A stretch of DNA of 64,000 nucleotides, taken from positions 434,001 to 498,000 of the forward strand of contig NZ_CP075379.1 of assembly GCF_023035875.1 (NCBI RefSeq). The letters are read 5' to 3'. This DNA is from Borrelia puertoricensis (lineage in GTDB: Bacteria > Spirochaetota > Spirochaetia > Borreliales > Borreliaceae). The translations under genes and the position numbers were made by a program. Positions 54,674-62,883 of the stretch are shown here, one piece after another. Numbering within the stretch: position 1 is the stretch's first letter; each line of letters begins with the position of its first letter. A model generated the notes under the pieces. That model saw only the letters and a list, made by a program, of their open reading frames with translations, searched no databases and was not told where the DNA came from.

Positions 54674-55183
54674 ATGTCTACTTTAATACAAAGAACTTTA
54701 TGTATTATTAAACCTGATGGCGTTAGGAGGGGGTTGATTGGTAATGTGATTTCTAGATTTGAAAGAACGGGACTGAAAATTGTGGCTGCTAAGATGATTT
54801 TAGTTAATAGAGAAATGGCTCAGGCACATTATTTATATGATGATATTGCTGTAAGGCATGGTGAGTTTGTTTGGCAGTCTTTGATTAATTTTATAATAAG
54901 TTCTCCAGTTTTTGTGTTTGTTGTTGAAGGTGTTGAGGCTGTTGAAGTCGTTAGAAAATTTTGTGGTTCTACAGAACCAAAGATGGCGTCTCCTGGGACA
55001 ATTAGAGGTGATTTTGCTTATCATAGTTTTAACTATGCAAATGAGAAGGAATTTTCAGTTTACAACGTAATTCATGCTTCTGATAATGTTGATGATGCTT
55101 TTCGTGAAGTATCCCTTTGGTTTAAAGAAAATGAAATTTTAACTTATAAAAGGGACGATGAGTTTGAACATTATTATGGCTAA
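54674..55183 (+). CDS. ndk: Nucleoside diphosphate kinase
   Basis: A 169-aa enzyme that balances NTP/dNTP pools, longer than the usual ~140-150 aa. It has the start RTLCIIKPDGVRRGLIG (~7-23), the segment GSTEPKMASPGTIRGDFA (~92-109) and the active-site His in NVIHASDNVDDAFRE. The extension is at the C-terminus (WFKENEILTYKRDDEFEHYYG). The dam start codon at 55158 lies inside its 3' end. Important here because all nucleotides come from salvage. Confidence 0.94.
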   Translation: MSTLIQRTLCIIKPDGVRRGLIGNVISRFERTGLKIVAAKMILVNREMAQAHYLYDDIAVRHGEFVWQSLINFIISSPVFVFVVEGVEAVEVVRKFCGSTEPKMASPGTIRGDFAYHSFNYANEKEFSVYNVIHASDNVDDAFREVSLWFKENEILTYKRDDEFEHYYG

Positions 55184-56009
55184 TGTTGATATGAACATTG
55201 CAATACGGCCTATCTTGAAATGGGCTGGTGGTAAGAAAAATTTGTTGAGCTCTATTTTAGACAATATTCCTCTTGCTTTTAATAATTATATCGAACCTTT
55301 TATAGGCGGAGGAGCATTATTTTTTGCTTTGAATTTAAAAAATTCAATTATTAATGATATAAATTCTAATTTGATTAATTTTTATAGAGAAATTGCCTAT
55401 AATTTAGATAATTTTCTGTTAGAAATTGAGAAATATAATAATGCTCCTTTGACTAAGGAGTATTATGTTCATATTAGAAATAATTTTAATAATGGGAATT
55501 TGACTAATTTAGAAAAGGCATGTGTTTTTCTTTATTTAAATAAAACTTGTTATAATGGTCTTTATAGGGAAAATGGTAATGGGAGATTTAATACTCCTTT
55601 TGGTAAACATAAAAAAATTAGTCTTTATGAAATTAAAAATTTACAATTGGCTTCTAAGCTTTTAAAGGAGGTTAAGATTTTAAATCTAGATTTTTTTTGT
55701 TTACTTGATTTTATAAAAAAAGATGATTTTGTTTATCTTGATCCACCTTATATTCCTTATTCCAAAACAAGTAATTTTACAAGTTATAGTAAGTATGGAT
55801 TTGATTTTAGAATGCATGAAAAATTATTACAATTTTGTGACAAAATAGACAAAAAAGGGGCTAAGTTCTTACTTTCAAATTCTAATACTGCGTCTAGTCT
55901 TGAACTATATAAAAACTATAATGTTACTTTTGTTGATGCGAAAAGATTTATTAATTCAAATCCAATTAAACGTGTCAGTATAAGAGAAATTTTAGTGAAA
56001 AATTTTTAG
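55158..56009 (+). CDS. dam: D12-class N6-adenine DNA methyltransferase (Dam family)
   Basis: Up to 283 aa. The SAM-binding motif is RPILKWAGGKKNLL followed by NYIEPFIGGGALFFAL, and the catalytic DPPY lies in VYLDPPYIPY (~200). The segment FLYLNKTCYNGLYREN with FNTPFGKHK is diagnostic of Dam/M.DpnII-type GATC enzymes. The start is uncertain among ATGs at 55158, 55176 and 55191; the last gives MNIAIRP and the family's usual N-terminus. No restriction gene is beside it, so it is an orphan methylase. A chromosomal adenine methylase at this place is known in B. hermsii and absent from Lyme Borrelia. The GATC target is expected, not shown. Confidence 0.93.
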   Translation: MSLNIIMANVDMNIAIRPILKWAGGKKNLLSSILDNIPLAFNNYIEPFIGGGALFFALNLKNSIINDINSNLINFYREIAYNLDNFLLEIEKYNNAPLTKEYYVHIRNNFNNGNLTNLEKACVFLYLNKTCYNGLYRENGNGRFNTPFGKHKKISLYEIKNLQLASKLLKEVKILNLDFFCLLDFIKKDDFVYLDPPYIPYSKTSNFTSYSKYGFDFRMHEKLLQFCDKIDKKGAKFLLSNSNTASSLELYKNYNVTFVDAKRFINSNPIKRVSIREILVKNF

Positions 56010-56243
56010 GGGTATTGCATAATTGTTGTAGTATTTTTTAGTAGTCATAAAAATGAACTATTTTAAAGAAAATCAGAAATTTATGTGTTGTGATTAGTTT
56101 GTATTATAGATTTTTTAGATTTAACAGATGTGGATAATAATTACTTAAATCTGATGAGTGAGAGTCGCGTTGAGGTTTTGGTGTTTATTTTTCAATTGTA
56201 AATCTTAAAATACATCTTTTTATAATCTTGTGTAAGGATTTGT

Positions 56244-56780
56244 ATGATGAGATTTGTTTTGTTTTATTTTTTGTCGATTTTGCTTTTCTTAAATTGTACT
56301 TTTGATTACGATGAGCATTCTGGTAGGACAAGCGCTGCAAAAGAAACCCCTTCAATACAAATATTAGGGATTAGTTATCATAACGTTGTAAGTGGAAAGA
56401 AGCAAACTATATTGGAAGCTTTAAGCTTTAATTATTTTAATTATTACAAAATTTATAAAATTGATAATGGAAGATTTTTGTATCATGCTTTGGAAAATCG
56501 GATTTCAGGTAGATTTAATAATTTAGAAGGCTCTCATGTTACTAAAGATTTAGATATAAAGGATTCTGTGGAGTTAAAAATAGAAGATGTGAATAACTAT
56601 TATCTTATTAATACCAATAGGCTTTTATGGAAAGATAATGACAAAAAACTATTATCTCCTCCAAATGAGTTAGTGTTTATTAGATTTGATGAGAGTAATA
56701 TAACTGGAAAGGGTTTTTCATATTTTTTGAAGAATAATAATTTTTATTTTTATTCTGGTATTGATGGACTTGTAAAATGA
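56244..56780 (+). CDS. LptC-like lipoprotein
   Basis: A 178-aa protein with a lipoprotein signal (FYFLSILLFLNC, Cys at ~18). The body, rich in beta strands, is in register with LptC-type OstA folds (ILEALSFNYFNYYKIYKIDNG ... KDLDIKDSVELKIEDVNN). The ATG pair follows AAGGA. It overlaps the next gene by 4 bp, and that gene is LptA-like and followed by lptB. The assignment depends largely on this order; sequence similarity by eye is weak. Confidence 0.6.
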   Translation: MMRFVLFYFLSILLFLNCTFDYDEHSGRTSAAKETPSIQILGISYHNVVSGKKQTILEALSFNYFNYYKIYKIDNGRFLYHALENRISGRFNNLEGSHVTKDLDIKDSVELKIEDVNNYYLINTNRLLWKDNDKKLLSPPNELVFIRFDESNITGKGFSYFLKNNNFYFYSGIDGLVK

Positions 56781-57475
56781 AAAGTTTAGTTATCTGTTTG
56801 GTTTGTATTTCTTTTTTAAGTAGTTATGCACAAGATGAAAAGAGTTTCAGTAAGTCTTCTAAATTGAAGACTGAAGGGGATGTACATAAAAAGAATGAAT
56901 TTACTTTTAGAGCGGATTTTTCACATGGTATTTTTTCTTCTGTTTATAGGAGAGTTATTTTAAAAGGAAATCCTGAGGTGATTTCTTCTGATTTTAAGCT
57001 TAGAGCTGATGAGATTGAAATTTATGGTGAAGGGAGTGCTTATATTGAGGCCCGTGGCAATGTTTATTATGAGGATTATGTAAATAAAATGAATGTTAAG
57101 TCACAATTTTTATTTGTTAATAGAAAATTAGATAATTTTTATCTTCAAAAAGGTGTTGAGCTTGAAGATTTGGAAAATGAACTTATTGTTAAAGCCGAAA
57201 GAATAGAAGGTAATCGTAAGACAAGTGTTTATATTATGCAGTATTCTGTTAAGATATATAAAGGTGATATTTTTGCACGAGCTGAGAACGGAATTTATAA
57301 TAAGGAAGAGAAAGAGATTGTTCTTGAAGGTGTTCCAGTGATTTATCAAGATGATAATTATTATTCTGCTTCAAGGATAATTTTTAATACAGAAACCAAA
57401 AAATATAATCTTGAGGGTGATGTTGAAGGTAAATTTACTCAAGAGGAGGGAGATGTTCCTCAACAAAAAAAATAG
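56777..57475 (+). CDS. LptA/OstA-like periplasmic protein
   Basis: A 232-aa protein with a signal peptide (LVICLVCISFLSSYA). Repeated OstA-type strands follow: LKGNPEVISSDFKLRADEIEIYGEGSAYIEARGNVYYED, then LIVKAERIEGNRKTSVYIM and IFARAENGIYNKEEKEIVLEGVPVIYQDDNYYSASRI. This pattern is that of LptA bridge proteins. It overlaps the ABC ATPase gene by about 22 bp. Borrelia makes no LPS, so the cargo may be another glycolipid or lipoprotein-related lipid; that is inference. Confidence 0.82.
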   Translation: MKSLVICLVCISFLSSYAQDEKSFSKSSKLKTEGDVHKKNEFTFRADFSHGIFSSVYRRVILKGNPEVISSDFKLRADEIEIYGEGSAYIEARGNVYYEDYVNKMNVKSQFLFVNRKLDNFYLQKGVELEDLENELIVKAERIEGNRKTSVYIMQYSVKIYKGDIFARAENGIYNKEEKEIVLEGVPVIYQDDNYYSASRIIFNTETKKYNLEGDVEGKFTQEEGDVPQQKK

Positions 57476-58244
57476 CATAAAGTCAATAAAAGAAAAGCTT
57501 AGCCTTGACACTGTTACTAATATTGTTCTTAAGGCAGATAATGTTGTTAAGAGATATGGAAAAAAATTAGCCGTTAATGGTGTGACCATTGATGTTCATC
57601 GAGGTGAAGTTGTAGGTTTGCTTGGTCCAAATGGTGCTGGGAAAACTACAACATTTTATACTATTGTAGGTTTTATTAAAGCTAATAGTGGACGTGTCTT
57701 GATAAATAGTCATGATATTTCTGGTCTTAACATGTATGAGCGGGCACGGCTAGGAATTGTGTATCTGCCACAAGAACCGTCTATTTTTAGGGAGCTTACA
57801 GTTGAAGATAATATTTTAATTGCTCTTGAGAGGCGAGAAGATTTATCTCAAACTGAGCGTAAAATGGAACTTGTAAATTTGCTTAAAGACTTTGAAATCA
57901 AGAGAATACAACATCAAAAAGCTTATACTCTCTCTGGTGGAGAGAGAAGGCGGACTGAAATAGCTAGGGCTTTAGCAGTGAGTCCATACTTTTTATTGCT
58001 TGATGAGCCTTTTGCAGGTATTGATCCTATTGCTATTGGAGATATAAAAGATATAATAAGAATTTTGAAAAGCAAGAATATTGGAGTTTTAATTACGGAT
58101 CATAATGTAAGAGATGCTTTTGATATAATAGATAGGGCTTATATTATTTATCAAGGACAGGTGCTTGATGAGGGAAATGTTGATTATATTATAAATAGTG
58201 AAAAAGCTAAAAGGCTTTATTTAGGTGAAGAATTTAGATTATGA
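57453..58244 (+). CDS. lptB: LptB-type ABC transporter ATPase
   Basis: About 263 aa. Walker A GLLGPNGAGKTTTFY, Q-loop LPQEPSIFRELTVEDN, signature LSGGERRRTEIARALA, Walker B YFLLLDEPFAGIDPIA and the switch His in LITDHNVRD are all intact. The close match in the PFAGIDPIAIGDIK region is LptB-like. An in-frame ATG at 57411 exists, but the ATG at 57453 follows AGGAGGG. It ends overlapping pgeF by 4 bp. It would power transport with LptF/LptG-type permeases encoded elsewhere. Confidence 0.93.
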   Translation: MFLNKKNSIKSIKEKLSLDTVTNIVLKADNVVKRYGKKLAVNGVTIDVHRGEVVGLLGPNGAGKTTTFYTIVGFIKANSGRVLINSHDISGLNMYERARLGIVYLPQEPSIFRELTVEDNILIALERREDLSQTERKMELVNLLKDFEIKRIQHQKAYTLSGGERRRTEIARALAVSPYFLLLDEPFAGIDPIAIGDIKDIIRILKSKNIGVLITDHNVRDAFDIIDRAYIIYQGQVLDEGNVDYIINSEKAKRLYLGEEFRL

Positions 58245-58930
58245 GATTAATAGAGAATGAACTTTATTATGAGTTTGAATTAGATCCTAGCATTAAATTG
58301 ATCTATACTAAAAAACCTTTTGATTTAGATATAAAAGATATTAGTATTGATAATTTAAGTTTTATTCCTAAAGATAAAAAGGTCAAATATTTAAAACAGT
58401 TACATACTAATGTTGTTTATGAAGTTTCTGATGATTTTGTTAATTTTCAGGAGGGAGATGGGCTTGTCTCTTCTTCTTGCAATGTTGCCCTTCTTGCTTA
58501 TTATGCAGATTGTCTTCCGATATATTTTTTTGACAAATCAAAAAAATATATCGGACTTGCTCATAGTGGATATAAGGGTAGTTTTAAGCTTATTATTTTG
58601 AAAATGTTATTTATGTTTGAGAGTATGGGTTCAAATTTTGAGGATTTAAAAATTGTATTTGGACCTTATAATAGGTTATGTTGTTATGAGGTTTCGTCAG
58701 AGTTTTTATCAGAAATAAATTTAAAATTTAGTAAAAAGTTATTAGATATGTCTTTTTATAAAAAGGATGATAAAATATATTTTGACAATGCCAATTTTAA
58801 TTTGGGATTGATTTCTACTTTTAATTTAGATGTTGAGGATTCAGGTTTGTGCACTTATTGTAATTGCAATCTTTATTCCCATAGAAAATTTAAGGGCAAG
58901 AGAAGTTACGCTGCAATTTGGAGAACTTAA
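58241..58930 (+). CDS. pgeF: Multicopper-oxidase-fold purine nucleoside phosphorylase (PgeF/YfiH)
   Basis: A 229-aa YfiH/LACC1-like protein. The conserved motifs are QLHTNVVYEV, LLAYYADCLPIYF, LAHSGYKG (usual HAGWRG) and the zinc-binding LCTYCNCNLYSHRKFKGKRSYAAIW ending. Older annotations call it laccase or polyphenol oxidase. The family is now tied to purine nucleoside phosphorylase/adenosine deaminase activity and to correction of peptidoglycan precursors. Either would fit a purine-salvaging spirochete. It is in the lpt operon by overlap. Confidence 0.87.
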   Translation: MRLIENELYYEFELDPSIKLIYTKKPFDLDIKDISIDNLSFIPKDKKVKYLKQLHTNVVYEVSDDFVNFQEGDGLVSSSCNVALLAYYADCLPIYFFDKSKKYIGLAHSGYKGSFKLIILKMLFMFESMGSNFEDLKIVFGPYNRLCCYEVSSEFLSEINLKFSKKLLDMSFYKKDDKIYFDNANFNLGLISTFNLDVEDSGLCTYCNCNLYSHRKFKGKRSYAAIWRT

Positions 58931-58931
58931 T

Positions 58932-59678
58932 TTGACTGTTAAAGAATTATCATTTAATTTGGATGAAATATTTAAAGTAAAGGATTACAGGAATATTGAT
59001 AAGAGTCTTAATGGACTTCAAGTGGGTAATTTAGAGCTTGAGGTTAAAAGAGTCGCTTTTGCTGTTGATGCAAGTATGACAACTTTAAGAGAGGCAAAAG
59101 ATTATGATTTTTTAGTAACTCATCATGGTATTTTTTGGTCAAAATCGGAAAAAATTGTTTCTGGGATGTATGAAAAAGTTAAATGGCTTATTGATAATGA
59201 TTTATCACTTTACTGTGTTCATTTACCGATGGATGCTCATCCTGTTTATTCTCATAGCAGAGTATTATCTGATTTTTTTGGGTTCCATAGTCCTATTCCC
59301 TTTGCAAATTATAAGGGGATTAATTTAGGTATTATTTCTATTGCTGGTTTTAATTTTTCTGAGATTTTAAAAAAATTTGAAGTTCATAATAAACATATTC
59401 TTTATTACAAAAAATTTAAAGAATATGTTGAAAAGGTAGCTATTGTTAGTGGTTCTGGGTATTCTTTTTTTGAGGAATCATTGGAGCATGGTGTTGATTT
59501 GTTTATAACAGGGGATACTTCTCATCAGATATATTCTTTAGCTGAAGAGTATGGTGTGAATTTGATATTTGCTGGTCATTATTTTACCGAAACATTTGGC
59601 TTAATGAAATTGATGGAATATTTTAGAAGTAAGAGAAAATTAGAGGTTAATTTTATTTTAAGAAATACTAATTTATAA
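58932..59678 (+). CDS. Nif3-like / DUF34 metal-binding protein
   Basis: About 248 aa from a TTG at 58932, which has GGAGA nine bases upstream and gives LTVKELSFNLDEIF. An ATG at 58830 would overlap pgeF by 100 bp and is less likely. Family metal-site motifs are LVTHHGIFW (~60), VHLPMDAHP, TGDTSHQIYS (~205) and IFAGHYFTETFG (~225). It is a toroidal-hexamer family (GTP cyclohydrolase I type 2/Nif3) of unknown precise function. Confidence 0.88.
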   Translation: MTVKELSFNLDEIFKVKDYRNIDKSLNGLQVGNLELEVKRVAFAVDASMTTLREAKDYDFLVTHHGIFWSKSEKIVSGMYEKVKWLIDNDLSLYCVHLPMDAHPVYSHSRVLSDFFGFHSPIPFANYKGINLGIISIAGFNFSEILKKFEVHNKHILYYKKFKEYVEKVAIVSGSGYSFFEESLEHGVDLFITGDTSHQIYSLAEEYGVNLIFAGHYFTETFGLMKLMEYFRSKRKLEVNFILRNTNL

Positions 59679-59687
59679 GGATTTTAT

Positions 59688-60200
59688 ATGAATATAAATA
59701 GAAGCAGATTAATTAACAATTTTATATTTATTTCTATTTTAGTTTTTTTTGATCAATGGTCTAAGTATTTAGTTGTTAAATATATCAGAATTGGAGCTGA
59801 GTATTTATCTTTTTTTGGAGATTTTTTTAAAATAATACATGTAAGAAATACTGGTGTTTTATTTTCAATAGGTTCTAATATTGATCCTAGCTTGAAGAAT
59901 TTGTTTTTTCTTATAATTCCTATTATTGTTTTGATTTTTGTTTTTTCTTTTGCTTTGAAAGAAACTAATAAAATAGCTAGAATTGCTCTTGTATTGATTT
60001 TATCTGGTGGTATTGGGAATATTATCGATAGACTTTTTAGACCGTTAGGGGTTGTAGATTTTTTGGATGTGAAATTTTTTGGTATTTTTGGACTTCAGAG
60101 ATGGCCAACTTTTAACTTTGCAGATAGTTATGTTGTTATAGGAATAACTTTATTTATAATTTACGATTTGTTTGTCAAAAATCAAAGTACCAATTTATGA
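59688..60200 (+). CDS. lspA: Lipoprotein signal peptidase (signal peptidase II)
   Basis: A 170-aa integral membrane aspartyl protease with four helices. It has FDQWSKYLVVKYI (~21-33), RNTGVLFSIGSN (~58-69), the first catalytic Asp in GGIGNIIDRLFRPLGVVDFLD, and the second in FNFADSYVVIG (~144-154). It removes signal peptides from the many Borrelia lipoproteins after diacylglyceryl transfer. AAGGA lies before the ATG. It overlaps the small membrane gene that follows by 4 bp. Confidence 0.96.
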   Translation: MNINRSRLINNFIFISILVFFDQWSKYLVVKYIRIGAEYLSFFGDFFKIIHVRNTGVLFSIGSNIDPSLKNLFFLIIPIIVLIFVFSFALKETNKIARIALVLILSGGIGNIIDRLFRPLGVVDFLDVKFFGIFGLQRWPTFNFADSYVVIGITLFIIYDLFVKNQSTNL

Positions 60201-60424
60201 AGATTTTATACTTTATTTTATGTTCATTAATTAATTTGTCTTTAATGTTTTTTGTTTTTTTTCTTGAATTTCTTTTTATTGCTAAACTAAATATTATTGT
60301 TTCGTCTGTTTTTCAGCTTGTTTTAGTTTTTTTTATGATTATTATTGCAATTGTGATAAGCTATGTTTTATCAAGTATTATTTTAAAAAATATTATTTCT
60401 AAGTTTTTTAATCTGGATAAATAA
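60197..60424 (+). CDS. Small predicted membrane protein
   Basis: A 75-aa protein made almost wholly of two hydrophobic helices (~4-30 and ~35-63: LVFFMIIIAIVISYVLSSIIL) with a short basic tail. It overlaps the lspA stop and lies 14 bp before the YmdB-like gene. No family recognised. The tight coupling supports a real gene. Confidence 0.65.
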   Translation: MKILYFILCSLINLSLMFFVFFLEFLFIAKLNIIVSSVFQLVLVFFMIIIAIVISYVLSSIILKNIISKFFNLDK

Positions 60425-60438
60425 AGAGAGAGGATTTC

Positions 60439-61257
60439 GTGAGTTTGCGGATTTTGATTGCTGGGGAGGTTGTAGGTAAGCCTGGCATTGTTGTGATAAA
60501 GAATTTTTTGTCTTCTTTTAGACAAAAAAATGGAATTGATTTTGTGATATCTGGTAATAATTTTACTACAGGTTTTCGAGGTCTTTGTAAGAGACATGCA
60601 TTTTTGCTAAAAAAGTATGGTGTAGATGTTTTAACTTTAGGAGAAAACGCGTTTGTAAGATCTGGACTGAGTGATGAACTAGATAAATATAATTTTATTT
60701 TAAAACCTTTAAATTGTCCTACCAAATTAAAAGGTTGCTCTTATTTTATTTACAGTGTTAGTGGTAGTAAAATTGCCGTAATTAGACTTGTTGGACAGAC
60801 GGGAATTACAAAATATAATTTTAATAATCCTTTTTTTGCTTTTGATTATTTTTACGAAAAAATTAAATTACACACTAATAATATAATTGTGCTTTTTGAT
60901 TCAAATACTACAGCAGAGGTTAATGCTATGTTTTTTTATCTAAAATCTAGAGTTAGTGCTTGTTTAGGTATTGGTAAGAGGATATTAACAGCAGATCTTA
61001 GGATTTTTGATACTACTGCAGTTATTACTGATCTTGGTAGAGTTGGTAGTCTAAATAGTGTGATTGGATACGAGCCTAAATTTGAGATAGATAAGTTCTT
61101 AAGAGGTTTTTTGAATAATCGATTTACTGAGTCCTGGGATGGACTTGGCTTTAATGGTGTTATAGTTGAGATTGATAATGGTAAAGCTGTTATGGTTGAA
61201 ATTGTAAGAGAATATATCGATTTTGATGGTCATCTTGAGAATAGTAATGATGTTTAA
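60439..61257 (+). CDS. YmdB-like metallophosphoesterase fold without catalytic residues
   Basis: A 272-aa protein starting at GTG with AGAGAGGA upstream. It aligns along its length with the YmdB/TIGR00282 cyclic-nucleotide phosphodiesterase family: LRILIAGEVVGKPG against MRILFIGDVVGSPG, the VITDLGRVGSLNSVIGYE segment against ITDVGMTGPYDGILGMD, and matching C-terminal strands. The metal ligands are replaced: GDVVG to GEVVG, NGEN to SGNN, MGNHTWD to LGENAFV, the DFHAE His to Ser, and GTHTHVQTAD to GIGKRILTAD. It is therefore predicted to be inactive as a phosphodiesterase and may bind nucleotide or a partner. It lies between lspA and murA. Confidence 0.8.
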   Translation: MSLRILIAGEVVGKPGIVVIKNFLSSFRQKNGIDFVISGNNFTTGFRGLCKRHAFLLKKYGVDVLTLGENAFVRSGLSDELDKYNFILKPLNCPTKLKGCSYFIYSVSGSKIAVIRLVGQTGITKYNFNNPFFAFDYFYEKIKLHTNNIIVLFDSNTTAEVNAMFFYLKSRVSACLGIGKRILTADLRIFDTTAVITDLGRVGSLNSVIGYEPKFEIDKFLRGFLNNRFTESWDGLGFNGVIVEIDNGKAVMVEIVREYIDFDGHLENSNDV

Positions 61258-61323
61258 AGATATACTTTTGATTTTCTAAAATGTGCTTTATGTATACAAG
61301 TTTTGTTTAGTGTGGAGGTAATA

Positions 61324-62604
61324 ATGTATAGCTATCTTGTAGAGGGTGGTTTTAAAATAGGTGGAAAGATAACAGCTAGTGGAAATAAGAATGCGGCTTT
61401 GCCTTGCATTACAGCGACATTACTTACAGATGAAGAAGTTATTTTAGAAAATATTCCATATATTAAAGATGTAGAAGTTATTTTAAGCATTTTAAAGGAC
61501 ATAGGTGCTGAAGTATTAAGGGAAGGTGATATTCTTAAAATTAAGGCTTTAAATGTTGTGAAGACTGAGGTAGATTCTTCTTTAACGGATTTAGTTAGGG
61601 CCTCTATTTTGTTTGTAGGTCCTATGCTTGCTAGATGTGGTAGAATCGATATTGCTCCTCCTGGTGGAGATGTTATTGGTAAGAGACGTCTTGATACTCA
61701 TTTTTATGGACTTGGCAAGCTTGGTGCTAGGTTGATGAAGGGTGAACGGATTGTTTTAGAAATAGATAAGTTGGTTGGTGCTTGTATGTTTTTAGATGAG
61801 GCATCAGTTACTGCTACTGAAAATATTATTATGACTGCTGTTCTTGCTTTTGGTGAGACTGTGATAATTAATGCTGCATGTGAACCGCATGTGCAAGATT
61901 TGTGTAACATGTTGAATTCTATGGGTGCTGATATTTCTGGTATTGGTTCTAATGTTATTAGAATAAAGGGTGTAAAAAAATTAAGTGGCACTAGATTTCG
62001 AATAGGGGCTGATTTCATGCAGGTGGGTTCTTTAATTAGTCTTTCTGCATTAACGGGTGGTGAGCTTGAGATTAATAAAGCTGATCCTAAAAATTTTGTT
62101 TTAATAAGACATGTATATTCAAGGCTTGGCATTAATTTTGAGTATGACAACGAAAATATATATGTCAAAGAAAAACAGGATTTAAGGGTAAAATTGGATT
62201 TTGGGGGACATATTCCCAAAATTGATGATGGGCCTTGGCCAGCTTTTCCAACAGATCTTATGAGTATAATGATAGTAACTGCGACTCAAGTTCACGGGAC
62301 TGTTCTTATTTTTGAGAAAATGTTTGAATCAAGAATGTTTTTTGTAGACAAGCTTATTAAAATGGGTGCTCAGATCGTCCTTTGTGATCCCCATCGTGTG
62401 GTGGTCACAGGAAAAACCATTCTTAAGGGAAGTAATGTATCTTCTCCTGATGTTAGGGCTGGCATGTCTTTGCTTATTGCAGCTCTTTGTGCTGAAGGTG
62501 AGAGTCGTATTCAAAATGTTTATCAAATTGAAAGAGGATATGAGAATGTTGTTGTCAAGTTAGGTGCTTTAGGAGCAAAGATTACTAGAGTGGAAGAGAG
62601 GTGA
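61324..62604 (+). CDS. murA: UDP-N-acetylglucosamine 1-carboxyvinyltransferase
   Basis: About 426 aa; first committed step of peptidoglycan synthesis. An upstream ATG (61303) exists, but the ATG at 61324 follows GGAGGT and gives MYSYLVEGG. Conserved segments are ASGNKNAALPCI (Lys/Asn at the active site), DLVRASILFVGPMLAR, and the C-terminal DVRAGMSLLIAALCAEG. The catalytic loop reads PPGGDVIGKRRLD, so Asp replaces the Cys (E. coli Cys115) attacked by fosfomycin. This change is known in B. burgdorferi MurA and predicts fosfomycin insensitivity. Confidence 0.96.
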   Translation: MYSYLVEGGFKIGGKITASGNKNAALPCITATLLTDEEVILENIPYIKDVEVILSILKDIGAEVLREGDILKIKALNVVKTEVDSSLTDLVRASILFVGPMLARCGRIDIAPPGGDVIGKRRLDTHFYGLGKLGARLMKGERIVLEIDKLVGACMFLDEASVTATENIIMTAVLAFGETVIINAACEPHVQDLCNMLNSMGADISGIGSNVIRIKGVKKLSGTRFRIGADFMQVGSLISLSALTGGELEINKADPKNFVLIRHVYSRLGINFEYDNENIYVKEKQDLRVKLDFGGHIPKIDDGPWPAFPTDLMSIMIVTATQVHGTVLIFEKMFESRMFFVDKLIKMGAQIVLCDPHRVVVTGKTILKGSNVSSPDVRAGMSLLIAALCAEGESRIQNVYQIERGYENVVVKLGALGAKITRVEER

Positions 62605-62883
62605 AAATTTTATTTTTATTTGATTATAAGCAGGCTTGTCTTTTTAGGAAAGGCAAGATAAAAAATATTATTGTTAGTATTATCCAGATTTATGGATTAA
62701 TCTATATGTTTTGCATTACAAAATACAGTGTTTCATGCATTTGTATATCTTTGGTGTTTATGGAAAAAAAGTTTTTTGTAATTTTCTTAATCTGTTTTAT
62801 TTATTTTTTTAAAGTTCAATAAAAGCATTTTTTTATAAAGTTGGATAATTTATCAGTATAATAAAATGCAAGGTGTGTTCTTT

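Noticed and set aside
61704..62219. 171-codon minus-strand open frame opposite murA
   Set aside because: Antisense shadow of murA, which has clear family motifs.
62601..62822. 73-codon hydrophobic open frame after murA
   Set aside because: It starts at a GTG within the murA stop without a clear ribosome site, has low-complexity AT-rich coding, and matches no known family.
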